From Methylococcaceae bacterium UBA975 (GTDB taxonomy: Bacteria; Pseudomonadota; Gammaproteobacteria; Methylococcales; Cycloclasticaceae): a stretch of DNA of 64,000 nucleotides. The translations under genes were made by a program, and so were the position numbers. This document shows, in pieces, positions 8,411 to 16,516 of this stretch. How positions within the stretch are numbered: position 1 is the first letter of the stretch; each line of letters starts with the position of its first letter. The stretch spans positions 1 to 64,000 of the forward strand of contig DBBV01000007.1 of assembly GCA_002292375.1 (NCBI GenBank), given 5' to 3'. The notes beneath the pieces were generated by a model. That model was not told where the DNA came from. It made no database searches and saw only the letters and a program-made list of their open reading frames with translations.

Positions 8411-9166
8411 TTACTCGATCCAAGCGATTTCTGTCGCCGTTTCTACACTTATAACACAGCTTTTTAATGATGTTGGCATAAGTGATTTAGTCGGACTGAG
8501 AGGTATTTTAGCCGCCATTAGCACCGCCTTGTTTTGTTTAAATTGTTTATCAGGCTGCGCAAAGCCTTGTGGGAAGATTGGTTGACCTGATGCTAAGTCA
8601 TATTTATCGGAGGCACCCACTGTATGCAACATCTCATGCGCGATCACAACGTTATTTCGCGCCCGAAAGGGCTCACCCGCATAGGCGTTCACCACACCTA
8701 TTAAGCCTTTTTGTAGACCCAACGAGTGCGCGACCGGATCATCTTCGTTCGGCTGCTGGTAACGAATAAACATATTGATCGTTTTGCTCGTATCATCAGT
8801 CACCTGTCTATAAGACCAAAACCGTAGACGTAAACTCCAAAAAGCAATGCTGAACAGATTGCCATTATCAGGCGGCTTAGGCGGCTCAGATCTAATCGGC
8901 TGTCTTAACTGAACGTCAAAAGGGGTAAAGTCTAACCCACTGTATAATGACCATTGATTGATAAAAAAACCATTTATTTCGCTAAAGTCACTTGTCGATA
9001 GCGATTGAATATAACGCGCCGTGTCATCGCGCAAATCGGCATTGATAGGGTAAATGGAAACAATCAATGGCTCTACCCATGATGTGGTCGCTAAGCGCTG
9101 GGATTTGGTATAAAAAGCAGCCACCACAAATAACACCAACAAAAAACTAATTCGAATTAACTTCAT
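8411..9166 (-). CDS. putative membrane-anchored zinc metallopeptidase (HExxHxxGxxD)
   Basis: Not a family I can name. Residues 4-20 form one N-terminal hydrophobic segment (anchor or signal), so the rest lies in the periplasm. The motif HEMLHTVGASDKYD (H177, E178, H181, G184, D187) reads HExxHxxGxxD. This is a zincin site with aspartate where metzincins have the third histidine, as in the snapalysin (M7) type. 251 residues, with the motif in the last third and the final 60 residues lacking clear features. The start at 9166 is the first Met before the hydrophobic segment. The FNR-type site begins just after its stop, and the gene may also read into the downstream dioxygenase gene. Confidence 0.6.
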   Translation of the reverse strand: MKLIRISFLLVLFVVAAFYTKSQRLATTSWVEPLIVSIYPINADLRDDTARYIQSLSTSDFSEINGFFINQWSLYSGLDFTPFDVQLRQPIRSEPPKPPDNGNLFSIAFWSLRLRFWSYRQVTDDTSKTINMFIRYQQPNEDDPVAHSLGLQKGLIGVVNAYAGEPFRARNNVVIAHEMLHTVGASDKYDLASGQPIFPQGFAQPDKQFKQNKAVLMAAKIPLSPTKSLMPTSLKSCVISVETATEIAWIE

Positions 9167-9194
9167 TACTTAACCACCTAAAATACCCCTCGCT

Positions 9195-9222
9195 TTGCGA
9201 TCTTCGCCGAACGCTATATAAT
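9195..9222 (+). promoter_or_regulatory. candidate sigma70 promoter
   Basis: TTGCGA (9195-9200) and a perfect TATAAT (9217-9222) with 16 bases between. The start near 9229 lies just upstream of GGAGGG at 9240-9245 and the ATG at 9253, which decides the start of the next gene. Confidence 0.5.
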
Positions 9223-9252
9223 CAACGTTCGTTCACTATGGAGGGCGTTCGA

Positions 9253-9684
9253 ATGACAACATTGATTATAGTTATACTAGTAACAGGCGCGTGTGTGTTT
9301 TATTACAAATATACAGCACGCAAGGCTGTTAAGGCTAAACGCAGCCCCAAACAGACAATTGACCACCGTCGACATCTAAAAAGAATGGCCGACTCAGGGC
9401 ATTTTTGGGCGCTAACATTAGTCTATAAAAACAAAGTGCAATGCTGTTCTGAGGTACGCGCACTTGAAAATAAAAACTTTCCGTTTAACGCAGCACCCCC
9501 ATTGCCCTTACAAGAGTGCGCCTATAAAGCGTGCCATTGCCGCTATATCGGCCTCGTCGAGCATCGCAAAGCTCAGCAGCGTTGCTCACACAGTCGACGA
9601 CAAGCCATCCGATTCGAAGAGACTAGCGATCGTCGATCTAATTTAGAGAGACGAGCGAATACATGGAGCAACCACGCAGCATAA
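9253..9684 (+). CDS. single-span membrane protein with Cys-rich and DRR motifs
   Basis: Function unknown. Residues 3-19 form one transmembrane segment followed by a basic cytoplasmic-looking region. Downstream are a CC pair, then CAYKACHCRYIG, and near the C-terminus DRRSNLERR. This combination recurs in short uncharacterised gammaproteobacterial proteins I have seen, and the clustered cysteines suggest metal or redox binding (inference). ATG at 9253 has an ideal Shine-Dalgarno GGAGGG seven bases upstream. The in-frame ATG at 9238 sits before that site and has none, so I reject it. 143 residues. Confidence 0.6.
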   Translation: MTTLIIVILVTGACVFYYKYTARKAVKAKRSPKQTIDHRRHLKRMADSGHFWALTLVYKNKVQCCSEVRALENKNFPFNAAPPLPLQECAYKACHCRYIGLVEHRKAQQRCSHSRRQAIRFEETSDRRSNLERRANTWSNHAA

Positions 9685-9811
9685 ACGTCTTTAGCTGCAT
9701 GTAGGTTTAACAAGCCTTGGGACGCTTTTTAGATCCGCAGTGGAGAAATTTTTCTTAGTCAATAAGTGGTTTATAATGGGTGACTAATTCACTATAAGCC
9801 TCTTTATTCTC

Positions 9812-10294
9812 ATGACTTTTAAGACAGCAGATCTATGTGATGACTTTTCGGATAGTCTACAAGTTATTACTCCCCTATTTCGGTCCTTTGGTGCCCATAA
9901 GCGCTTTAGCGGTCAAATTCAAACAGTCAAAATATTTGAAGACAATGTGCTTGTACGAGAGATGCTCTCCAACAGGGTGTCTGGCGATGTACTCGTTATT
10001 GATGGTGGTGGGTCTTTGCGGTGTGCCTTATTGGGCGACCTTCTCGCTGAAATGGCGTACAAAAATGGCTGGGCGGGTGTTGTTGTTTATGGCTGCATCA
10101 GAGATTCCGCCGACATCAAAAAAATGCCCATCGGTGTTCGGGCCCTACAAACACACCCGTTGAAAAGCATTAAAAAAGGCTGGGGCGACAAGAATATCCC
10201 TGTGACATTCGCCGGTGCTACATTTAACCCAGGTGACTATTTATATGCCGATGAAGACGGTATCATCCTAGCCACACAACCGTTAATTTCATAG
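9812..10294 (+). CDS. rraA: RraA family protein (RNase E regulator / HMG aldolase-like)
   Basis: Matches RraA: GDVLVIDGGGSLRCALLGD near residues 53-71, followed by GWAGVVVYGCIRDSADI and PVTFAGATFNPGDYLYADEDG. The E. coli protein binds and inhibits RNase E; many homologues are instead metal-dependent 4-hydroxy-4-methyl-2-oxoglutarate aldolases. The G-x(n)-RD pocket is present, so aldolase activity cannot be excluded. 160 residues, normal length. A TATAAT at 9772-9777 suggests a promoter, although its -35 is poor. pduO starts two bases after the stop, giving rraA-pduO-ispH. Confidence 0.85.
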   Translation: MTFKTADLCDDFSDSLQVITPLFRSFGAHKRFSGQIQTVKIFEDNVLVREMLSNRVSGDVLVIDGGGSLRCALLGDLLAEMAYKNGWAGVVVYGCIRDSADIKKMPIGVRALQTHPLKSIKKGWGDKNIPVTFAGATFNPGDYLYADEDGIILATQPLIS

Positions 10295-10296
10295 TT

Positions 10297-10866
10297 ATGG
10301 GCCATAGACTGTCTAAAATTTACACCCGCACCGGCGACGCTGGCACCACTGGCTTAGGTGATGGCAGCCGCGTAGATAAAGATTGCTTACGCGTAGACGC
10401 TTACGGCACGGTAGACGAACTCAATAGTCACATTGGTATGGTCATCGCTGCTGGGGTCGACACATGTATTGCACAGCAATTACTGGATATTCAGCATGAC
10501 TTATTTGATCTCGGTAGTGAGCTCTGCGTACCCGGTTATAGCGCCATCGACGAGGCAATGATAGACAAACTTGAAGAAATGTTGGACGCACACAATGCTG
10601 GCTTGCCGGCCCTAAAAGAATTTGTTTTACCGGGCGGCAATCTAGCCGCCGCAAGTTGTCATGTGGCTAGAACGGTTTGTCGTCGCGCTGAACGCATTGC
10701 TGTTAGTCTTGCACGCATCGAAACGATTAACCCTCCCGTGATTAAATACCTGAATCGTTTATCTGATTTACTGTTTGTTTTATGTCGCGTACTGGCTAGA
10801 CAAGACGGCCAAACCGAAGTGTTATGGGATAAAAACAGACGACAAACACAGCGAGAAAAAGAGTGA
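10297..10866 (+). CDS. pduO: PduO-type cob(I)alamin adenosyltransferase
   Basis: Transfers the adenosyl group from ATP to cob(I)alamin to make coenzyme B12. The N-terminal ATP site TRTGDAGTTGLGDG begins near residue 10, and VDAYGTVDELN and the arginine motif RTVCRRAERIA are conserved. 189 residues, the usual size for the MMAB/PduO trimer. It starts two bases after rraA and its TGA overlaps the GTG start of ispH, so it is embedded in that operon. No B12-dependent enzyme or corrinoid synthesis gene is in the window. The alternative symbol is mmaB/cobO-type; homology to CobO itself is absent. Confidence 0.92.
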   Translation: MGHRLSKIYTRTGDAGTTGLGDGSRVDKDCLRVDAYGTVDELNSHIGMVIAAGVDTCIAQQLLDIQHDLFDLGSELCVPGYSAIDEAMIDKLEEMLDAHNAGLPALKEFVLPGGNLAAASCHVARTVCRRAERIAVSLARIETINPPVIKYLNRLSDLLFVLCRVLARQDGQTEVLWDKNRRQTQREKE

Positions 10867-11831
10867 ATATTTTACTAGCCAACCCGCGCGGGTTTTGTGC
10901 CGGCGTCGATCGCGCCATTGATATTGTTGAGCGTGCTCTGGAATTACTCGGCTCACCCATTTACGTCAGACACGAAGTCGTACACAACCGATTTGTAGTT
11001 GAGGGGCTAAAAAAAAGGGGCGCTATTTTTGTTGAAGAACTTGATGAGGTACCTAACGATTCGACCGTGATATTTAGCGCACATGGTGTATCTAAAGCCG
11101 TCGAAGACGAAGCAAAACGTCGCCAGCTGAATGTTTTTGACGCCACCTGCCCGTTAGTAACCAAGGTTCACATGGAAGTTGTCAGTAACGCCAAAAAAGG
11201 GCACAACGTTATTCTAATTGGCCATAAAGGCCATCCCGAAGTTGAGGGCACCATGGGGCGTTATCAACAACGTCAAGCGGACGTTAATATTTCCTTGGTT
11301 GAATCACCAGAAGACGTTGATTCACTGACGATTTCACCACACCACGCGTTATCTTATGTGACCCAGACGACCTTATCCATGGATGATACCGAGTCGATTA
11401 TTGACGCCTTACGCAGCAAGTTTCCGACAATTTCCGGGCCTAAAAAAAGTGATATTTGTTACGCCACACAAAACAGGCAAGACGCGGTCAAAGAACTCGC
11501 CACTCGCTCTGACTTAGTATTGGTAGTGGGCTCACTTAACAGCTCCAACTCCAATAGATTACGCGAAATAGCCGAAAAACTGGGTAAACCGGCTTACCTT
11601 ATCGACGGCGCTGAAGACATTGATAGAACATGGTTAAGTGGCGCTGACAACATTGGTGTAACAGCTGGCGCTTCAGCACCAGAGGAGTTGGTTCAAAGTG
11701 TTATTGAACAGCTTAAGCAATGGGGTGGTAAAACCGTGACCGAAAACCAGGGCATTCAAGAGAAAGTGACCTTTTCTTTACCTAAGGCTTTGCAAGCTAA
11801 AGAACTGAAACACATAAAAAAGCGGGCTTAA
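10863..11831 (+). CDS. ispH: 4-hydroxy-3-methylbut-2-enyl diphosphate reductase
   Basis: Last step of the MEP isoprenoid pathway, an iron-sulfur enzyme producing IPP and DMAPP. The N-terminus NPRGFCAGVDRAI carries the first cluster cysteine (C12); DATCPLVTK and SDICYATQNRQ supply the others. HEVVHNR and FSAHGVS contain conserved substrate histidines. The 322 residues are typical. GTG at 10863 overlaps the pduO stop (GTGA). The stop codon lies in the loop of a strong terminator hairpin. Confidence 0.97.
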   Translation: MNILLANPRGFCAGVDRAIDIVERALELLGSPIYVRHEVVHNRFVVEGLKKRGAIFVEELDEVPNDSTVIFSAHGVSKAVEDEAKRRQLNVFDATCPLVTKVHMEVVSNAKKGHNVILIGHKGHPEVEGTMGRYQQRQADVNISLVESPEDVDSLTISPHHALSYVTQTTLSMDDTESIIDALRSKFPTISGPKKSDICYATQNRQDAVKELATRSDLVLVVGSLNSSNSNRLREIAEKLGKPAYLIDGAEDIDRTWLSGADNIGVTAGASAPEELVQSVIEQLKQWGGKTVTENQGIQEKVTFSLPKALQAKELKHIKKRA

Positions 11832-11845
11832 GCCCGCTTTTTTAT
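11816..11845 (+). terminator. Rho-independent terminator, bidirectional (ispH / thiolase)
   Basis: A perfect palindrome AAGCGGGCTTAAGCCCGCTT (11820-11839), flanked by A and T runs, works on both strands. The TTAA loop contains the ispH stop codon (11829-11831). It lies 18 bases past the thiolase stop on the other strand. Confidence 0.92.
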
Positions 11846-11862
11846 TATAAAACCACCTAAAA

Positions 11863-13050
11863 CTACAGTCTTTCCCACAGTGTCGCAATACCCTGACCAC
11901 CACCGATACATAGTGTAGCCAAAGCATACTTACCCTGAACACGTTCTAGTTCATGCAAAGCTTTAACGACAATAATATTGGCTGATGCACCTATTGGGTG
12001 TCCCAACGAAATCCCACTACCGTTTACATTCACTTTATCCATCGGTAGTTTCAGTTCTCGACAGACGCTTAATGCTTGTGCCGCAAACGCTTCGTTTACT
12101 TCAAAAACATCGATATCATCGATACTTAAACCGGTAGCCGCAAGAATTTTATGTACCGCTGGCACTGGTCCAATACCCATAATTTCAGGTGCTACACCGG
12201 CGTGCGAGTAGGCCACCAAACGCGCCATCGGCTTTAAGCCTTTAGCTTCGGCAGCCTTTCTTTCCATCAGCACCATTGCTGAGGAAGCATCATTAATACC
12301 GGAGGCATTACCGGCAGTTACTGAACCGTCTTTTTTAAACGCCGGACGCATAGCGCTAAGCTTTTCAAGCGAAATATCTGGCCGCACGTGCTCGTCTTTA
12401 TCAAAAACAGTTACACCCTTGCGGGTTTTAATTTCCACCGGTACGATTTGTGAATCAAAGCGACCTTCTGCTTGCGCACGTGCCGCATTTTGGTGACTAG
12501 TCATGGCTAAGGCATCCTGATCTTCACGAGACACCTTATATTTATCCGCTAAATTTTCCGCTGTCATCCCCATGTGTCCTGTACCAAAAGGGTCTGTCAA
12601 ACCGGCCAGCATCATATCCACCAATTGGCCATCACCCATCTTATGACCCCAACGAGCCCCAGGGACGGCGTAAAAAGAATTACTCATCGATTCAACACCC
12701 GCAGCAATAGCAATATCGTGATCACCTAACATAATCCCCTGCGCCGCATTAACAATGGCTTGCATTCCACTACCACATAAACGATTAACCGAGATACAAG
12801 AGGTTTCACAAGGGATGCCGGCCTCAATTTGTGCGATACGGGCCGTATATGCTGATCTCTTTTCTGAAGGAATAACGGTTCCCATAACCACCATACCAAC
12901 GTCTGCAGGATTAATGCCCGCTCTGCTGACACTTTCTTTTAATGTTATGGCGGCTAATGCGCTTGGTTCGACCGATTGTAGACTACCGCCGAAATCACCA
13001 ATTGCTGTACGTACGGCACTCAGTACCACTACTTCTCTTACTTCACTCAT
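11863..13050 (-). CDS. acetyl-CoA acetyltransferase (thiolase)
   Basis: Thiolase that condenses or cleaves acyl-CoA; acetoacetyl-CoA formation for PHA synthesis is a plausible role beside the downstream phaC. The reactive cysteine is in NRLCGSGMQA (about residue 88), and NEAFAAQ, GHPIGASA and the second catalytic cysteine in CIGGGQG are present. 395 residues from the ATG at 13050, which has GGAG about eight bases upstream. The open frame continues to 13218, but that extension runs through the promoter region and has no thiolase homology. Could equally serve fatty-acid or amino-acid degradation; no phaB is adjacent. Confidence 0.93.
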   Translation of the reverse strand: MSEVREVVVLSAVRTAIGDFGGSLQSVEPSALAAITLKESVSRAGINPADVGMVVMGTVIPSEKRSAYTARIAQIEAGIPCETSCISVNRLCGSGMQAIVNAAQGIMLGDHDIAIAAGVESMSNSFYAVPGARWGHKMGDGQLVDMMLAGLTDPFGTGHMGMTAENLADKYKVSREDQDALAMTSHQNAARAQAEGRFDSQIVPVEIKTRKGVTVFDKDEHVRPDISLEKLSAMRPAFKKDGSVTAGNASGINDASSAMVLMERKAAEAKGLKPMARLVAYSHAGVAPEIMGIGPVPAVHKILAATGLSIDDIDVFEVNEAFAAQALSVCRELKLPMDKVNVNGSGISLGHPIGASANIIVVKALHELERVQGKYALATLCIGGGQGIATLWERL

Positions 13051-13093
13051 GCTTATCTCCGTTATTTGGGTTATGCTTATGATATACCCACAA

Positions 13094-13116
13094 ATTATAG
13101 CTGCATCGCAGCAATA
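13094..13116 (-). promoter_or_regulatory. -10 element and overlapping inverted repeat upstream of thiolase
   Basis: On the minus strand TATAAT (13099-13094) lies about 44 bases before the thiolase ATG. It is overlapped by an inverted repeat, TATAGCTGC-ATC-GCAGCAATA (13096-13116), with one mismatch in nine pairs. Such a site could be a repressor operator; no -35 is obvious. The same gap carries the start of the divergent hydrolase. Confidence 0.4.
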
Positions 13117-13132
13117 AATCACTAGGAGAATC

Positions 13133-13975
13133 ATGCACACAGAATACCTGACTAGCTGCTCTAGTGTCGGATTGCATAACATTGCTTTCCAACAATGGGG
13201 GGATAAGAAAAACCCCAATATTTTGGTTTGTGCGCACGGGCTTACGCGTCAAAAACATGATTTTGACGACCTCGCTAAGCGCCTATCTCAACATTATCGA
13301 GTACTTTGTTTTGACTTCCCTGGACGTGGTGAGAGCGACTGGTTACAGAATAAAAACAGTTATGATTTTGCGCAATATATCGTTGATGCCTTAATTGTTA
13401 TCGCTTATTCAAACCAAGCTAAAGTCGATTGGTTAGGCACCTCAATGGGCGGTATTTTAGGGATGCTATTGGCGTCAATGAACAACTCCCCTATCAATAA
13501 ACTTATTATTAACGATGTCGGACCCTTTATCCCAAAAGCAGCCCTCACTCGCATTGCCGACTACCTTAGTCAACCTGTAGAGTTTGATAACGAGGAACAG
13601 TTTGAATTGTATTTACGAACGATTCATGCGAGTTTTGGTGATTTGACAGACGATCAATGGAAACAGTTAGTACGTTACAGCCAACGTAAATTATCAAACG
13701 GTAAAATAGCGCTCCATTATGATCCAGGCATCGCCTTACCTTATGCTAACAGTGCCACTCAAGATATAGATTTGTGGTCTGTTTGGTACGCTATTTCACA
13801 ACAATGTTTGCTCATTCATGGCGAACAGTCAGACCTATTAAGTGCCGATACAGCCCAAAAAATGACGCAAACTGGGCCTAAAGCCGAGTTACTGACTATT
13901 CCAAATGCCGGACACGCGCCTGCGCTCATGAACAATAACGATATCGACTACATTCATCGTTGGCTTAGTAAATAA
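13133..13975 (+). CDS. alpha/beta hydrolase
   Basis: Serine hydrolase of the alpha/beta fold, probably cytoplasmic since no signal peptide is seen. The oxyanion-hole HG is in CAHGLTR (about 33-39), DFPGRGESD follows at 61-69, and the nucleophile elbow is GTSMGG with S104. The acid is probably the D in GEQSDLLS and the base H in NAGHAPA. 280 residues. ATG at 13133 has AGGAG just upstream. The substrate is unknown: an esterase or a PHA/ester-related hydrolase is possible. It is divergent from the thiolase and shares its regulatory gap. Confidence 0.8.
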   Translation: MHTEYLTSCSSVGLHNIAFQQWGDKKNPNILVCAHGLTRQKHDFDDLAKRLSQHYRVLCFDFPGRGESDWLQNKNSYDFAQYIVDALIVIAYSNQAKVDWLGTSMGGILGMLLASMNNSPINKLIINDVGPFIPKAALTRIADYLSQPVEFDNEEQFELYLRTIHASFGDLTDDQWKQLVRYSQRKLSNGKIALHYDPGIALPYANSATQDIDLWSVWYAISQQCLLIHGEQSDLLSADTAQKMTQTGPKAELLTIPNAGHAPALMNNNDIDYIHRWLSK

Positions 13976-13977
13976 AA

Positions 13978-15717
13978 TCACGCTTTATACGCCTCTTCGT
14001 TACGCTTAAGCCATCTTAAGAAACCACTGCGAATAGGCTCTTCCCCAGTGAGCAAATAACCCAGTGTATGTACATTGGTCAGGTTTGCCTCAAAGGTCAC
14101 TTTATCACTCGGCTTTATGCAAAATAAGACTTCATCTTCGGCCATCAATTCAAGGTCATTGCTTGGCAGTACCTTAATTGTTCTACCACGGCGATGGACT
14201 AAAGGAATGACCTTTAGAAAGTTTTTTCGGTCAGCTGGATCTCTATAGCTATCGGCAAGGCTGACCGTGGTTTGTTCAAATAGTTTTTGATACACCGCAG
14301 GGGTTTGTTTTTGGCTAATGGTATACGTCTTTATCGTGGGGCGATCGCCCCCTACTTCTAACGCAAACCGATTGGTTATATCAGCGAGCAATGAAGGGTC
14401 ATTCTCATACACTAAACGTAAATGGCTAAAAAAAGATTTGAGTAAAGGCGCCGTTAACATAAAGAGCACCATGCGTGCGATCACCAAACTCGGTTGCATA
14501 ATATAATCAACATCAGCTGCTTTAAATAGTACCTCATTGGCATGTTGATTTTGCCGTACGACCGAAAATAATGACGGATGGTTTCGGTTAGCCTGATGAA
14601 TCATACTGAGGTTAAAGGTATCATTATCTGTGCCGGCAATTATACCAACGCATTCGTTTAACCCGGCTTTTTCTAAGTTTTCTAGATTAGCCCGTCCGTG
14701 AATCGCAGACTCGGCAATGTCTTCTATTTTTTCCAACGCAGGCTCAACAACAGTAATATCAATATTTTTATCAACTAATTTTTGATACACAATACGACCC
14801 ATTCGTCCGTGCCCACATAAAATCCACTTACCCCCTCTTAACGGACAGATATTTCGGTCAAGTGCAGCATTTGGGGCGCCTGACATCCATTCATTTAAAA
14901 TCTGAATCGTCGGGTTATAGATCATCATGCTTAAATAACTGGCAAATACTCGAAACGGGTCTACGACGTGCACATCGCCGCCAATCGCTAAAATTTCAGC
15001 TTCATTCTCAACCGATGTCGAACGACAAATAATTTTTATATCTGGCCGTAGAATCCGCGCCGATACGGCCACTTTTAAATTTGCCTCTTCATTATTAGAC
15101 AAAATAAGGACGCCGATACACTTTTTTCGCTCAATGCCCGCATCAATTAGATAGCGTGGGAATGCTGCATCGGCACACAACCCCAATACCTTGGTTTTAT
15201 AATCGCGCAGGTCTAAAGCCTGAATCCTTTCCTGGTTTTCATCAATCACTACCGCTGACAAGCCTGCATCGGTTAAACCACGCAGTAGAAGGCTGCCGGT
15301 GTCACCGAAGCCACACACTAAATAATACTCTGATGATTTTTTCTTCACCGCTTGGGTAAAGGTTTCTTCTGCAAAAGCCGATTGTAAATGTGGGTTTTTA
15401 ATCAGTGAAATAATTTTTCCCACTGCGTAAATCCATGTCACTACGCTGATGTATAAACACACGATCGCCCACAATCTTTGCGCATTACTAAACGGTGTTG
15501 GCAGCTCACCAAATCCCGTTGTGGTCGCGGTATACGCTAAAAAATAAAACGCATGAAAGAAAGACATGTGTGTCGGCACGCCTGTTTTGTCCGGCAAGCC
15601 GGGCATGAGCACCATACCCAGCATACTAATCGCATAGACACATATCAATACAATCAGAGGGGTCCGCATATTGCGCAAAACAATAAACGATACTCTGCCC
15701 AGCCTAGGGTCTATCAT
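13978..15717 (-). CDS. potassium channel with two RCK (TrkA-N/C) domains
   Basis: Predicted inner-membrane K+ channel. Two transmembrane helices flank a pore loop with filter TATTTGFGE (about residues 63-71), a variant of TVGYGD with phenylalanine. Two tandem Rossmann RCK units follow, starting YYLVCGFGDTGS (about 131) and KWILCGHGRMGR (about 297). The C-terminal part (about 470-579) resembles a TrkA-C region. Two fused RCKs in one chain of 579 residues resemble a half gating ring. The DUF6394 membrane gene sits ten bases upstream on the same strand. It ends two bases from the convergent hydrolase. Confidence 0.85.
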   Translation of the reverse strand: MIDPRLGRVSFIVLRNMRTPLIVLICVYAISMLGMVLMPGLPDKTGVPTHMSFFHAFYFLAYTATTTGFGELPTPFSNAQRLWAIVCLYISVVTWIYAVGKIISLIKNPHLQSAFAEETFTQAVKKKSSEYYLVCGFGDTGSLLLRGLTDAGLSAVVIDENQERIQALDLRDYKTKVLGLCADAAFPRYLIDAGIERKKCIGVLILSNNEEANLKVAVSARILRPDIKIICRSTSVENEAEILAIGGDVHVVDPFRVFASYLSMMIYNPTIQILNEWMSGAPNAALDRNICPLRGGKWILCGHGRMGRIVYQKLVDKNIDITVVEPALEKIEDIAESAIHGRANLENLEKAGLNECVGIIAGTDNDTFNLSMIHQANRNHPSLFSVVRQNQHANEVLFKAADVDYIMQPSLVIARMVLFMLTAPLLKSFFSHLRLVYENDPSLLADITNRFALEVGGDRPTIKTYTISQKQTPAVYQKLFEQTTVSLADSYRDPADRKNFLKVIPLVHRRGRTIKVLPSNDLELMAEDEVLFCIKPSDKVTFEANLTNVHTLGYLLTGEEPIRSGFLRWLKRNEEAYKA

Positions 15718-15727
15718 GTTTACGTCT

Positions 15728-16111
15728 CTAGCGGCGTGACATCAGGGTTTCAGACACCAATATGACCACTGAAATAACATTGGCAACTAAAGCACCACCC
15801 GATAGAGAGACGATAATGGCGGTATTATCTGCATTCAGACCATCACCTGAAATATTGCTGGCATAACCCCAAACAAGTGCCGCCGCTATTAGTTGAAGGT
15901 TAGCGACCAAACTGGTGGACAATAAAACCGCCCCCACTTGGGTTCTATCACCCAATTTCAGCCCCATTGCAATCAGGTTAACCACAATAGTTGCGAAAAG
16001 CTCATAAATATTATGGTGTGTAAAATCGTCCAATTCCCCTAAGAAAAAACCAAAATTTAGGGTTAATGCTAAAACGATAAAAAAACTAAATACTACTTTT
16101 TCAGCGTTCAT
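15728..16111 (-). CDS. DUF6394-like inner-membrane protein
   Basis: A 127-residue hydrophobic protein of unknown function with about four predicted transmembrane helices. It has an NFGFFLGELDDFTHHNIYE region near the first turn and a charged GLKLGDRTQVG loop in the middle. The pattern matches the DUF6394 family as I recall it. It is encoded immediately upstream of the RCK potassium channel with only ten bases between, so a shared transcript and possible accessory role are likely (inference). Confidence 0.65.
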   Translation of the reverse strand: MNAEKVVFSFFIVLALTLNFGFFLGELDDFTHHNIYELFATIVVNLIAMGLKLGDRTQVGAVLLSTSLVANLQLIAAALVWGYASNISGDGLNADNTAIIVSLSGGALVANVISVVILVSETLMSRR

Positions 16112-16179
16112 CTTGCCCTCTTATTATTATTAAATGAGTTTAGTGTACCCTTTAGTCTTGCTGACACAAGAGCGCCACG

Positions 16180-16398
16180 CTATTTTTTAGCCTCTTTCTG
16201 CAGTCGCTCCCTTGTAATGATTAATTCAGGGAGCTGTTCATTAAGTAACTGAATTCTTTTCTTGCTACACTTCAAAATCAGGGCCTTTTCCGCCGTTGTA
16301 CCCGATGACCAACCGGTGATTTCATTTATCAAACGCCCACACCCCAAGCAAACATCATGTTGGTTTAGGGTACACATTTGTATGCAAGGCGATTCCAT
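16180..16398 (-). CDS. DUF1289 family protein
   Basis: A 72-residue protein with the DUF1289 signature: SPCIQMC near the start, then CLGCGRLINEITGWSS. The C-x3-C and C-x2-C spacing suggests metal or iron-sulfur binding; the function is unknown. The C-terminal half is a basic helix. Start ATG at 16398. It stands alone between the DUF6394 gene and the phaC terminator. Confidence 0.85.
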   Translation of the reverse strand: MESPCIQMCTLNQHDVCLGCGRLINEITGWSSGTTAEKALILKCSKKRIQLLNEQLPELIITRERLQKEAKK

Positions 16399-16423
16399 AT
16401 AGTTTATAAATTAATCCAGTTGA

Positions 16424-16457
16424 TGAAAAAAAGCCACCCTGAGCGAGTGGCTTTAAT
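16424..16457 (-). terminator. Rho-independent terminator downstream of phaC
   Basis: On the minus strand AAAGCCAC, a loop of about ten bases, then GTGGCTTTTTTT forms a hairpin with a T run, about 60 bases past the phaC stop. The opposite strand also ends in a T-rich stretch. Confidence 0.85.
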
Positions 16458-16516
16458 GTTTTTTCTTACGCGCTTTAATACTAAAAATTCATTATAGCCC
16501 GTACTGTTATATTTTT

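Noticed and set aside
8569..8769. Forward open frame of 66 codons within the protease gene
   Set aside because: No ribosome site, no homology, and fully inside the reverse gene with the HExxH motif.
9238..9252. Upstream ATG giving five extra residues to the Cys-rich membrane protein
   Set aside because: It lies before the ribosome binding site GGAGGG (9240-9245), which serves ATG 9253, and only about nine bases after the predicted transcription start.
13051..13218. N-terminal extension of the thiolase (56 residues)
   Set aside because: It runs through the promoter region and into the divergent hydrolase, has no thiolase similarity, and ATG 13050 has a good ribosome site.
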